Numbered from the stretch's first letter, positions 8,201 to 16,171 are shown. The stretch: 17,415 nt of DNA from DATKMP01 sp035541775 (GCA_035541775.1 DATKMP010000089.1:1-17415); one strand, 5' to 3'. The notes: generated by a model not told the origin, from the sequence alone. A program made the numbers and translations.

Positions 8201-8358
8201 GGGAATCCTTCTCCACCAACATGACCAGAATGACCATTGGCAGCAGGAGTTGTGAGAAATATTGATGATGAAGTTGATAATCAAGAAACATTCCTTCGGC
8301 AATTGTATTTTAAACAGGTTTTGCATAGTATATCCTATATCAACCATAGGAGGGCGCG

Positions 8359-8754
8359 ATGCCGCATCGAGCAATGCTGAAAGGAAAGAATGTTCTTATT
8401 GTCGAAGATGATTTTGTCTATAGAACTTTTTTAGTAACGCTTCTACGAAAAACGGGGGCAGTGTGCACGATTTCTGCTGACAGCGAATCTGCAAAAACAA
8501 AACTCACGGCCGGACACTACGATATTCTCATTCTGGATTATCTTCTTCCCGGCCATAATGCCATGGAGATCGTTAAGTGGCTGCGGGAACGACATAGTGT
8601 CACGCCGATCTTAATCGTTACTGCGTATTTATCCGATGAGTTAATGAAACGGTGCAAAGAGGAAAAAAATGTTGCCGTCATATCGAAATCGGATATCACA
8701 ACCGAGAACTTTCTGCCGACACTTGCCGATACGGTCAATCGTATGATCGCATAA
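8359..8754 (+). CDS. Stand-alone response-regulator receiver protein (CheY-like)
   Basis: A 131-residue single receiver domain with no output domain. All key residues are present: the acidic pair Asp17/Asp18 after Glu16 in VLIVEDD, the phosphoacceptor Asp60 in LILDYLLPG, the switch Thr88 in IVTAY and Lys110 in VISKSD. It should therefore be phosphorylatable. Single-domain receivers relay phosphate between kinases or bind target proteins directly. No histidine kinase or phosphotransferase gene lies in the window, so the partner is unknown. AGGAGG at 8348-8353 ends 5 nt before the ATG, among the strongest ribosome binding sites in the window. A later ATG (8374) is possible but lies further from it. 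Repeat debris lies upstream and a thioesterase gene starts 114 nt downstream. Confidence 0.9.
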   Translation: MPHRAMLKGKNVLIVEDDFVYRTFLVTLLRKTGAVCTISADSESAKTKLTAGHYDILILDYLLPGHNAMEIVKWLRERHSVTPILIVTAYLSDELMKRCKEEKNVAVISKSDITTENFLPTLADTVNRMIA

Positions 8755-8868
8755 AAAGTTCGGCGGCCTGTTGAATTTGTTTATCACGCACTTCAAAGCC
8801 GGCGCGATGATCAAGTGCAACAATCAACGATACGATCGAAGAAATGAAAAAAACAGGAGCAGAAGACC

Positions 8869-9306
8869 TTGAGCGCCAAGAAGAACAAAAGTGCTGAACT
8901 TCCCATTACCTATCGCGGCGTAGTGCATCCGTGGCAGTGCGACCTTATGGGGCACATGAATGTGGTGCATTATGTGTCTAAGTTCGATGATGCGGCATGG
9001 CAATTTTTTTCCATGCTCGGTGTGGATGCCGGATATTTTAAAAAAAATCACTGCGGTGTAGCAGCGCTCGAACAACATATTACGTACAAGTCTGAGCTGC
9101 ATGTCGGGTGCACCGTCACCATTCGTTCCGGTATCGTCGATACAACGGAAAAAGTATTCCGCATACGGCATGAAATGTACAACAATGCGATGAATGAACT
9201 TTCTGCGGTCATGATTTTGACGGCAGTGCATTTCCATACGCAAAAGAGAAAATCGTGTCCATTCCCGAAAGACATTCGAACTCGCGCTGAATGCTTCCGA
9301 ATATGA
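8869..9306 (+). CDS. Hotdog-fold acyl-CoA thioesterase (4HBT/YbgC-like)
   Basis: A 145-residue protein of the 4-hydroxybenzoyl-CoA thioesterase-type hotdog family, which hydrolyses acyl-CoA or aryl-CoA thioesters. The catalytic segment is clear: Asp25 in QCDLMGHMNVVHYV with His29, matching the family pattern D-x-x-G-H-x-N-x-x-Y. The substrate is not predictable. The start is an inferred TTG at 8869, with AGGAG at 8855-8859 nine nt upstream and no in-frame ATG between them. An ATG at 8844 is in another frame and stops after 17 codons. The C terminus is a little short and basic. It is followed after 80 nt by a patatin gene on the same strand, and the pair could share a role in lipid turnover. 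Family assignment is firm; the start is less so. Confidence 0.85.
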   Translation: MSAKKNKSAELPITYRGVVHPWQCDLMGHMNVVHYVSKFDDAAWQFFSMLGVDAGYFKKNHCGVAALEQHITYKSELHVGCTVTIRSGIVDTTEKVFRIRHEMYNNAMNELSAVMILTAVHFHTQKRKSCPFPKDIRTRAECFRI

Positions 9307-9386
9307 GAAGGAATGAGGGAGGCAGAAACGTGAAGAGGGATTCTTCAACCGTGGTGCAAAGTTAAAAAACAGAAAGGAGTTGTTCT

Positions 9387-10343
9387 ATGGCAAAAAAAAT
9401 TCTACAAATCGATGGCGGAGGATTGAAAGGCGTTATTCCCGCCGTGATTCTCGAAAATTTTGAAAAAGTGCTGGGCAAGCAATGCTGTGAAGTTTTTGAC
9501 CTGATTACCGGCACTTCTACCGGAGCAATCATTGGCGGCGTACTTGCATCAGGTGTAACGGATGCGCATGCCATTCGGGAAATGTATGTGGAGCATGGAA
9601 AAAAACTTTTCACGCCGCGCGTTCCCTTTGCTCCGATGATCGGTACACTCCTCTTCGGTTCCAAATATGAGAGAACGCCATTCCAAAAACAGCTCAAGGA
9701 TTTGACAAATGAAAAGACCTTAGGCAAACTAAAAACGATATTTATGGCGACAGCATTTAACCTTTGTTCAGGGCGAACACATTTTATTTATTCGTCAGAT
9801 GAAAGCGAACAGCATTATCCTCTTTGGGAAGTCATCAGCTGGTCGGCGCTTTCTGCCGCAGCATATTTCGGCAAAATCGATGTACCGGAATTTCTCTGGG
9901 ATAATTACCAACCGGACGGCACGGTGGTCGAAAATATGCAAGGAGCGGTGTTCCAGGATGGAGGACAGGGAATCAATAACTGCACGTTAAGCGAAGCGAC
10001 AACCTATGCTATTGCAAAAAAGTGGTTTGACGAAGAAGTGATTATTCTTTCGCTTGGTTGCGGCGATTCTCGGGGCCCGTTGCCGTATTCCAACGCATCG
10101 CGAACGGGGCTGGTCGGCCAGGTGATCGATTACTTCACACAGGCGCGCGGCGAATCGACGATCAATCAGTATTTAGATGCAAGGTATCTTTCCATTGCGA
10201 GAAAAAATAATATCACGCTTGTGCGCCTTGACTGCGCGCTTTCGTCAGCACAAGATATGCTCGATGGAGTGAATCATATTGCAGAATATGTAACGCTTGG
10301 CGAAGCGATGATGAACAAAATTCCTTTCGACCTCTTCAAATAG
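9387..10343 (+). CDS. Patatin-like phospholipase
   Basis: A 318-residue patatin-fold acyl hydrolase. It has the oxyanion-hole motif DGGGLKG at 9-15, the nucleophile elbow GTSTG at 42-46 (Ser44) and the second dyad residue Asp191 in FQDGG, followed by INN. All catalytic parts are intact. Such enzymes release fatty acids from membrane lipids. There is no signal peptide, membrane segment or added domain, so it is probably cytoplasmic and membrane-surface acting. AAAGGAG at 9375-9381 supports the ATG. CapV-type effectors of CBASS share this fold, but no cyclase, CD-NTase, ubiquitin-like or NucC gene is adjacent, so a defence role is not supported here. The NDT-like gene starts 122 nt downstream on the same strand. 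Confidence 0.92.
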   Translation: MAKKILQIDGGGLKGVIPAVILENFEKVLGKQCCEVFDLITGTSTGAIIGGVLASGVTDAHAIREMYVEHGKKLFTPRVPFAPMIGTLLFGSKYERTPFQKQLKDLTNEKTLGKLKTIFMATAFNLCSGRTHFIYSSDESEQHYPLWEVISWSALSAAAYFGKIDVPEFLWDNYQPDGTVVENMQGAVFQDGGQGINNCTLSEATTYAIAKKWFDEEVIILSLGCGDSRGPLPYSNASRTGLVGQVIDYFTQARGESTINQYLDARYLSIARKNNITLVRLDCALSSAQDMLDGVNHIAEYVTLGEAMMNKIPFDLFK

Positions 10344-10372
10344 TTTTTTGTCATGAGGTGACGGACAAAAAA
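10344..10372. repeat. Inverted repeat after the patatin gene
   Basis: TTTTTTGTC (10344-10352) pairs perfectly with GACAAAAAA (10364-10372), directly after the patatin stop codon. With the T tract in the 5' arm it is not a canonical terminator for the plus strand, but it could stabilise the 3' end of the transcript. Confidence 0.45.
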
Positions 10373-10465
10373 ATATATTGCTACAGACGACGATTCCAAT
10401 GGGCAATTTAAAAAGCAAAAAATATTAGGATATACGTATATTAGAATAAACAAGGAATTAAATAA

Positions 10466-11008
10466 ATGCAGAAAAAGAAGTTAAGGGCATATTTATCAGG
10501 CGGAATGGAGTATGCAAAAGGTGAAGGAGCAGATTGGCGTTTGGCTATGGAGAACTGGTTGGATGGAACACTCTGCCATACGGCATATAATCCGAACAAA
10601 GAAAGCGAAGCACTTCTAAAAAAGCGCTTACCCAAAGGCAACTTTCGTTCTCTTAAGACCGCGGATATTAAACGGTACACGGAAATTGTTCAGCGTATGG
10701 TCGAAGTGGATAGCAACGAAATTGCGAAACGTTCCGACTATATTATTTGTTTATGGGATAAAAGCGCACAGCAGGGAGCCGGTACAAAAGGCGAGTTGAC
10801 GCTGGCAAAATATTTTCATAAGCCGGTTTATTTTGTTACGCAAATGCATCATGAAAAAATACCCGGCTGGGTTCTTGGATGTATATCAAAGCAATTTAAA
10901 ACATTCGATGCATTAAAATTCTATTTGATGGATAGATACCTCTCAGTGAATAAAATAAAAAATAGAGGAAAAGAAAAATCGGTACGATACAATCTGCGCA
11001 TAAGTTAA
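10466..11008 (+). CDS. Nucleoside 2-deoxyribosyltransferase-like protein
   Basis: A 180-residue protein that looks like a member of the nucleoside 2-deoxyribosyltransferase (NDT)/DUF4406-related Rossmann-like superfamily, whose enzymes cleave or exchange N-glycosidic bonds of (deoxy)nucleosides or nucleotides. Visible features are the N-terminal strand-glycine motif AYLSGGM at 8-14, an Asp/Asn-containing helix VEVDSNEIAKRSD at 79-91, the strand YIICLWD and the signature GAGTKGELTLA at 104-114. Glu110 there is the candidate nucleophile. After about residue 160 the tail is basic and probably disordered. An AGGA Shine-Dalgarno precedes the ATG. The LOG-family gene follows after 29 nt, which suggests co-expression. 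The superfamily call is moderate and the substrate is unknown. Confidence 0.68.
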   Translation: MQKKKLRAYLSGGMEYAKGEGADWRLAMENWLDGTLCHTAYNPNKESEALLKKRLPKGNFRSLKTADIKRYTEIVQRMVEVDSNEIAKRSDYIICLWDKSAQQGAGTKGELTLAKYFHKPVYFVTQMHHEKIPGWVLGCISKQFKTFDALKFYLMDRYLSVNKIKNRGKEKSVRYNLRIS

Positions 11009-11037
11009 AAAAACAAGATAGGTTAAAGGCGGTTACA

Positions 11038-11877
11038 ATGAAAAAACTAAAACAATCACATCCTGTGAAAGCGTATGAGAATTCTGAATTCCTCAATGGC
11101 CCGGACGCACGGCCGTTAAGAATTCTTTCAGAATTTCTTGATCCGATGCAACGCTTCAGGCGTGAAGGAGTTCGCGATACGGTCGTTTTCTTTGGATCGG
11201 CACGATTGAAATCAAAAAAAGATTGTGTAACGCAATTATCCAAGCTCCAGAAACAAATTAAGAAGAATTCGCGTAACCGATTGAAATTACAGGAACAAAT
11301 CGATGACATCAAAGAACATTTAGAGATGTCAAATTATTACGAAGATGCAGTTTTGCTCGCAAAAAAAATATCGAAATGGACGAAGACTCTCAAACAACCG
11401 TACCGGTTTGTTGTCTGTTCCGGCGGCGGTCCGGGAATCATGGAAGCGGCAAACAAAGGCGCTGCTCAAGCGAACAATCGGTCGGTCGGGCTAAATATAA
11501 GCTTGCCGTTCGAACAATTACCGAATCCCTATATTTCTCCTGAATTGAGCGTCGAGTTTCATTATTTCTTCATGCGGAAATTCTGGTTTGCTTATCTAGC
11601 AAAAGGGTTTGTGATGTTCCCCGGCGGCTATGGAACATTAGACGAGCTGATGGAAATGCTGACACTCCTGCAAACGGGAAAGATCAAGAAAAAAGTATCC
11701 GTTGTTTTGTATGGGAAAAAATATTGGACGGAAATAATCAACTTCGATGCCATGTTAAAGCATCGCGTTATCGGCAAAGAAGATATGGAGTTATTCCATT
11801 TTGCAGAGACTCCGCAAGAGGCATTCGACCTGCTCGTAACCGATTTAAAAAAGTTCTATCCGTTGGAAACGGCTTAA
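11038..11877 (+). CDS. LOG-family protein (TIGR00730-type nucleotide phosphoribohydrolase-like)
   Basis: A 279-residue protein of the LOG (lonely guy) family. Characterised members hydrolyse the N-glycosidic bond of AMP or cytokinin riboside monophosphates to release the base and ribose 5-phosphate. The core motifs are present: VVFFGSARL at 49-57, CSGGGPGIMEAANKGA at 127-142, the MRK stretch at 179-181 and the signature FPGGYGTLDEL at 194-204, with Glu203 the catalytic candidate. An insert of about 40 residues (59-98), rich in Lys, Gln and Leu and probably coiled-coil, separates the first strand from its helix; most LOG proteins I know lack it. AAAGG precedes the start. The stop overlaps the stop of the convergent UbiB gene (shared TTAA, 11874-11877). 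Assignment to the family is firm; the substrate is inferred. Confidence 0.9.
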   Translation: MKKLKQSHPVKAYENSEFLNGPDARPLRILSEFLDPMQRFRREGVRDTVVFFGSARLKSKKDCVTQLSKLQKQIKKNSRNRLKLQEQIDDIKEHLEMSNYYEDAVLLAKKISKWTKTLKQPYRFVVCSGGGPGIMEAANKGAAQANNRSVGLNISLPFEQLPNPYISPELSVEFHYFFMRKFWFAYLAKGFVMFPGGYGTLDELMEMLTLLQTGKIKKKVSVVLYGKKYWTEIINFDAMLKHRVIGKEDMELFHFAETPQEAFDLLVTDLKKFYPLETA

Positions 11878-13058
11878 CGCTTATCACCGATAATTTCGTG
11901 AAGGAGCGGCTGCATATCTTCCATAAGTTTTGCATTCGGATTACAGCGCAAGACCATACCGTCTAAAAACATCAAGCTTTTGATAATGGAAAACATTCCT
12001 TTTTCGAAACTCATTCCTGCATTCACGCCGAGCTTGATGGTGTCCATCATCTTTTGCGTCAGAGAGACCTGCCGGATCGTGCTGCCTTTAAAGTCTGCAT
12101 ACATCGCACAAAATTGCTGCTGGAACTTATCGAATTCAGCACCGGCAAGAGCATGTTCCGCCATTTCATTCAATCGCACCGCACAGAGATTATAATCGTA
12201 CCGCGAAAGAGCGTCAAAAAAGTACAAAAGACCGGTCCGAAGTTTTGTGCTTGCATGCCCGATTGCTCCGGTATCGACAAAATATAATTTTTCTTGATAC
12301 AGCATCAAATTGCCTGGATGAATATCGCCATGAAATGTCCCGGCGACAAACATAAAAATGCCATGAGTCTTAAAAAGTCGAAGGAGGATGGGATAGTCTA
12401 AGGACTTGTCCAGCAACTCGTCTATCGTCTTTCCTGGAATATATTCCGAAACCATGATGTGTTCCGATGATAACTCTTTATAAATTTTCGGAAAGGCCGC
12501 AAAAGACAAATCGTAACGGTCGCGGTATTCCAAAAAAATGTTTTGTAGAGTCTCATGTCCCTCAATTTCATTTCGAAGATCAAGTTCACGAAGCGTATAC
12601 TCTTCGATATGCTCAAGGATGCCGATGGGATCAAATACTCGCGATAGTTTTGGATAAAAGAAAATAATAAAGCGAAACAGTCTTTTTACTGATTTTACAT
12701 CACGTTCGAACTCTTTTTTAAAGTGGTGTTTAATAACTTTTATGACGACGTCGCTGCCGTCCTTGAGCGTTGCTCGATAAACCTGCCCAACCGAAGCGCT
12801 CGCCAATGGCCGTTCATCGATCCACCGGAACACCGATTTATCCACATACATAAGTGCATCTTCGGAAGGAATTGGAATCGTCGCGCGATACAATTTTGAG
12901 AGTTCAAAACATTTTTCGCGAGGCAAAAAATCGATGCGCAAAGCATGCACCTGCCCGATCTTCACAGCAAGCAAACCCATAGATTGAATCTTTGCAAGAT
13001 CGAGTCGCTTCTTGCCATAAATCATTCGCAGCAACTGAAGAAAGGAAAGGATATTCAT
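11874..13058 (-). CDS. UbiB/ABC1/ADCK-family atypical protein kinase
   Basis: A 394-residue member of the UbiB (AarF/ABC1/COQ8) family, atypical kinases or ATPases that support isoprenoid-lipid (mostly quinone) metabolism. Numbering from the in-frame GTG at 13064: KxGQ motif VKIGQ at 34-38, Ala/Ser-rich loop ASASVGQVYRA at 88-98 (AAAS in most relatives), lysine in VVIKV (Lys109), ELDLRNE at 160-166, HGDIHPGN at 245-252 with Asp247, and the metal site DTG at 264-266. No C-terminal membrane helices are obvious, unlike E. coli UbiB. I prefer the ATG at 13058, with AGG 5 nt upstream, over the GTG. It is the last gene of a three-gene unit behind crtI-like and DUF2141, only 9 nt after the latter, which points to isoprenoid metabolism. 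Its 3' end overlaps the LOG gene. Confidence 0.93.
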   Translation of the reverse strand: MNILSFLQLLRMIYGKKRLDLAKIQSMGLLAVKIGQVHALRIDFLPREKCFELSKLYRATIPIPSEDALMYVDKSVFRWIDERPLASASVGQVYRATLKDGSDVVIKVIKHHFKKEFERDVKSVKRLFRFIIFFYPKLSRVFDPIGILEHIEEYTLRELDLRNEIEGHETLQNIFLEYRDRYDLSFAAFPKIYKELSSEHIMVSEYIPGKTIDELLDKSLDYPILLRLFKTHGIFMFVAGTFHGDIHPGNLMLYQEKLYFVDTGAIGHASTKLRTGLLYFFDALSRYDYNLCAVRLNEMAEHALAGAEFDKFQQQFCAMYADFKGSTIRQVSLTQKMMDTIKLGVNAGMSFEKGMFSIIKSLMFLDGMVLRCNPNAKLMEDMQPLLHEIIGDKR

Positions 13059-13067
13059 AAGCACCTA

Positions 13068-13499
13068 TTATAAATACTGCAGCTTGATGTTCAGCAGAGA
13101 GTGAATTTTATCGATGACCACGGATGCGGCAGAATAGGATGGCGACGATAATTTTATCACAGGATTATTGGATGTGCCAATGCCTTCAACCGGTTTGCCG
13201 TACCATGTTTTATCCATTTTTCCGTTCGCATTTTCATCGTGAAGCACAGAAACCGCATAGGTGCCATACCGCAGGCGAATAGAAAATCGGACGGTATCGC
13301 CGGCAACCGGCTGTGCCAACGCCGTATCAGCATCTTGAACAGATTCGGGAAAGCCGTTTTCGTGGTGGAAGATTAAGCATCGGCATATGCCGATATGGGA
13401 TCTAAAACCCGTCACAGAAATTTCCACCGTGCTGCTGTCGCCCGCAAATGCAGCGGCAATATACAAGAAATATCCAATGACGAGGCAAAGAATTTTCAT
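13068..13499 (-). CDS. DUF2141 domain protein, exported
   Basis: A 143-residue protein with a signal peptide (residues 1-19, ending AAAFA before GDSS). The rest is one DUF2141 domain: IEVSVTGF-type first strand (EISVTGFRSHIG), VLHDENANGKMDKTWYG at about 95-111 and EGIGTSNN at about 115-122 are its hallmarks. Function is unknown; the domain is a beta-sandwich-like exported protein and the DENANG segment looks like a possible calcium- or sugar-binding loop (inference). Its ATG overlaps the stop of the crtI-like gene in an ATGA arrangement (13496-13499), implying translational coupling. The UbiB gene starts 9 nt after its stop. No membrane anchor or lipobox is visible, so a periplasmic location is likely. 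Confidence 0.9.
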   Translation of the reverse strand: MKILCLVIGYFLYIAAAFAGDSSTVEISVTGFRSHIGICRCLIFHHENGFPESVQDADTALAQPVAGDTVRFSIRLRYGTYAVSVLHDENANGKMDKTWYGKPVEGIGTSNNPVIKLSSPSYSAASVVIDKIHSLLNIKLQYL

Positions 13500-15010
13500 G
13501 ACGATATAAGAATGCCGTCGTTGTTCATAATAAGTTCAGCCGATATTCTGCCTGATTCATAAATAGTCGGCAGACCGCTGCCGGGATGTGTTCCGCCGCC
13601 GACCAGATAACAATGTTTAAATTCTTCAAACTCATTATGCGGCCGGAAATACAACATCTGGCCGATGTTGTGTGCAAGATTGAATGTTGCGCCAAGATAT
13701 ACCGAATGTTTTTGTTCCCAATCGGCGGGAGTGACAATTTTTTCTATTTCGATATGTTCGCGCAATCCGGTATAACCGCCGCGCTGTTCCAGTGCATCGA
13801 TTATTTTATTTCGCATCGTTATTTTTTCCTGATTCCAATCGATGCCGCTTTTGTTATTGGGTATCGGTACCAGAACATAGATAGTGCTTTTGCTGGATGG
13901 TGCCAACGTTTTATCGGTAACCGATGCATTTTGCACATAGAAGGAAAAATCTTTTGAAATGACCTTCGATTCCGTAATTTCATCGACATTTTTTTTGTAA
14001 TCATCGGCGAACACAATGCTGTGATGGGGAATAGCGTTGAATTCTTTTTTCACACCGAGATACAGCATAAACGTGGAACACGAATAATCTTTCCGTGCCA
14101 GCGCTGCATCGGTCCATTTTTTCCGATCGTGCGCATCGACAATGTGATTCATCGCATACGCAAAGTCTGCATTGAGCACGACATAATCGGATTTCACGGT
14201 AGAGCCGTCTTCCAAAATGATTCCCGTCGCCGTGCCATGTTCTACGAGTATTTTTTTGACCGGAGCATTCAAATGGATTGTTCCTCCGGATTGTTCAAAG
14301 GCCTTTGCCATAGCAAGGGAAAGTTTATTCAATCCTCCGATAACATGATAGATGCCGCCGCCGTGTTCGATGTACGAAATAATACTGAACAACCCCGGAG
14401 CACTCCAGGGAGACATACCGATATATTTTGCCTGAAACGTAAATGCAAGACGCACATCCGGATCATCGTAATAGCGGGAGAGAACACCATATAAACTTGT
14501 ATGCGCATCTAAGTAGGGAATGGCGCTCAGAAGACGTTTCGAAAAAAAATCGGTGACCCGTCCATACGGAACAGAAAGACATGGTATCAGCTTATCGTAC
14601 TTTATTTTTTCTTTTTCAAGGTATTTCAGATATCCGTTAAAACTTCCTTTCGAAAACTGTTCCATCGTCTGCTTCATCTTTTCTTTGTCCGTCGAGGGAT
14701 ACAATTCTTTTCCGTTTCCGAATTTTAACCGGTACATCGGGTCGAGCCGAATCGTTTCAACAAAATCTTCCAGGGTATATCCGCTCAGCTGAAAAATATT
14801 TTCCAGCACATCTTTCATCATAAAAAATGTCGGGCCGATATCGAATGTGTAATCGCCTACTTTGAAAAACGAATTCCTGCCGCCCACCTGGTGGTATTTT
14901 TCATAAATGTCGACGGAATATCCTTTGGAGGCCAGCAGCATTCCCGCCGCCAATCCTCCGGGGCCTGCACCGATAATGCTGACACGTCTTGTTGTGCGCT
15001 GTTTGCTCAT
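13496..15010 (-). CDS. Phytoene desaturase-like FAD-dependent oxidoreductase (CrtI family)
   Basis: A 504-residue flavoprotein of the CrtI/CrtN/CrtD family, which introduces double bonds into carotenoid backbones. The FAD-binding motif is at the N terminus (SIIGAGPGGLAAG, about 11-23), with the second-strand acidic residue in VDIYEKYHQVGGRNSFF. The C-terminal family signature YLVGGGTHPGSGLPTIYESG is at about 467-486. Length is typical for the family. Whether it acts on phytoene, diapophytoene or another polyene cannot be read from motifs, so no symbol is given. No phytoene synthase (crtB) is in the window. GGAG stands 8 nt before the ATG. It is the first gene of the crtI-DUF2141-UbiB unit, and the promoter should lie in the AT-rich leader beyond 15010. 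Confidence 0.9.
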   Translation of the reverse strand: MSKQRTTRRVSIIGAGPGGLAAGMLLASKGYSVDIYEKYHQVGGRNSFFKVGDYTFDIGPTFFMMKDVLENIFQLSGYTLEDFVETIRLDPMYRLKFGNGKELYPSTDKEKMKQTMEQFSKGSFNGYLKYLEKEKIKYDKLIPCLSVPYGRVTDFFSKRLLSAIPYLDAHTSLYGVLSRYYDDPDVRLAFTFQAKYIGMSPWSAPGLFSIISYIEHGGGIYHVIGGLNKLSLAMAKAFEQSGGTIHLNAPVKKILVEHGTATGIILEDGSTVKSDYVVLNADFAYAMNHIVDAHDRKKWTDAALARKDYSCSTFMLYLGVKKEFNAIPHHSIVFADDYKKNVDEITESKVISKDFSFYVQNASVTDKTLAPSSKSTIYVLVPIPNNKSGIDWNQEKITMRNKIIDALEQRGGYTGLREHIEIEKIVTPADWEQKHSVYLGATFNLAHNIGQMLYFRPHNEFEEFKHCYLVGGGTHPGSGLPTIYESGRISAELIMNNDGILISS

Positions 15011-15781
15011 TTCATGTGCTCCATTCTTAATTTTTCATTTTGATGTTCCAATATGGATAAAAAACACGATGTTCGCAACGATCTACCTCGGTAAATAGTA
15101 TTGTTTCATAAAAAAGCTTCCTCGTTCCTGATGAAGTTCTCCAAATGAATGTATGGGTTAATATTTTTGCTTGATTTTTTATATTTGACAATTTATATTT
15201 GGTATACGGAAAGCGGTAATTCCGATCAGTGGAAAATGTAATTTAAAGACGATTGAAGAATCTGTAAAACTGCGTAAGAAATAACTTTTGTCGACTCTTG
15301 AGGGAAATGGCAGGTCGATTATACAGTACGCGTACGGTTACAGCAGAACGCTTGTTGCGGTCTTCGGCACAGCTATGTTCAGCGATGATTGCTTGTCCAT
15401 CCACAACCCGCACAAATCTTTCTTTCAAGACACCGCTTTGTATAAAAACAGCGCCCGCGTATAAATGCGATTCCCTAAATTTTATTTTCATTCCTCACAT
15501 GGTTTTAAAAAACGTTGTAGATCATGCAATTAATTTTTTATCAGTTCGAATTACTCAAGAACACACAGGGCTATGTTTTTTCGCGATGAATTATGGTAAT
15601 GCAATATGTTTTATAGTCTTAGTGTGCTGACTTGTATGAACTTATATCAATAAACAAACTCCAATGTTGATCAAATGAAGATTCAAATATACTGATAAAG
15701 AAAAATATGGAATGAAGAATCTCGATCGAAGTAGAAAGAGCATCCATGGAAACGAAAGAAGTAATTGGATGAAGATAAGGA

Positions 15782-16050
15782 AATCCGATGACGGGTTATG
15801 CGTTTCTGTACGGACTTTTATGATTCCATGGTAACTTTTACAAAACCGATGACGAATGATGCGATTCAATTATAAATTTTGCGAATCCGATTGTAACTGT
15901 TACAAGTTCGATAGCGACTTTTATGGAAAAATTATGACTTTTGCGAATCTGTGCGAACGTTTAAGCTTTCGATGGTAACTGTTACAAAAACGATGATGAC
16001 TTTTATGTTCCCGATGTCAACTTTTACAAATCCATAAAGACTTTTGTGGA
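15782..16050. repeat. Degenerate tandem array, ~12 units, period 20-22 bp
   Basis: Consensus of the better units is ATCCGATGGTAACTTTTACA. The ACTTTTA core falls with its C at 15815, 15835, (two weak units), 15897, 15918, 15938, 15958, 15980, 16000, 16021 and 16041, so spacing stays at 20-22 bp (mean about 20.5) although sequence varies. Two units contain the palindrome GTAACtGTTAC (15893-15903, 15975-15985). Units alternate loosely between '..TTTTACAA' and '..TTTTATGG' or '..TTTTGCGA' ends. Stops interrupt every frame, so it is non-coding as it stands. Confidence 0.8.
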
Positions 16051-16171
16051 AATTAGCGATAAAACGGCAATTAAATAATTTGATATGAAAATAAAAGGTG
16101 AAAGAGGTAAAGGTATAATAAAATCAGGAATGAAATGAATCACGAATAGAGGCATTTGATAATCTTTTTTT

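Larger units (their letters stand above)
7707..8358. other. Gene-free region with related hairpin repeats
   Basis: No credible coding frame on either strand over about 650 nt. The region carries at least three diverged copies of one hairpin-repeat family (7740-7793, 7844-7930, 8117-8200). Two of these end in a shared tail resembling aaatgggga (7921 and 8199). The last part, 8200-8347, shows nothing clear and must contain the leader of the receiver gene. Confidence 0.6.

Noticed and set aside
8735..8868. Minus-strand frame reading ...LIVALDHRAGFEVRDKQIQQAAELF...
   Set aside because: Protein-like composition, but short, overlapping the receiver gene, without a convincing start; the plus-strand frames of the same stretch look similarly plausible.
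8824..9348. 174-codon minus-strand frame opposite the thioesterase
   Set aside because: It is the antisense shadow of the thioesterase gene, which carries intact catalytic motifs on the plus strand.
9387..11877. CBASS-like or other patatin-effector defence locus
   Set aside because: No CD-NTase, TIR, CARF, SMODS or other sensor gene is adjacent; the genes are better explained as separate metabolic enzymes, although the NDT-LOG pair stays of interest.
15243..15491. 82-codon open frame on the minus strand
   Set aside because: Its translation looks mildly protein-like, but there is no ribosome binding site, no recognisable family, and an equally long frame runs on the other strand. It may be a relic.
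15298..15630. 110-codon open frame on the plus strand
   Set aside because: Low-quality composition, no ribosome binding site, and overlap with the minus-strand frame in a repeat-bearing region.
15782..16050. CRISPR array
   Set aside because: Units are contiguous and about 20-22 bp with no unique spacers between constant repeats, and no cas gene is present.
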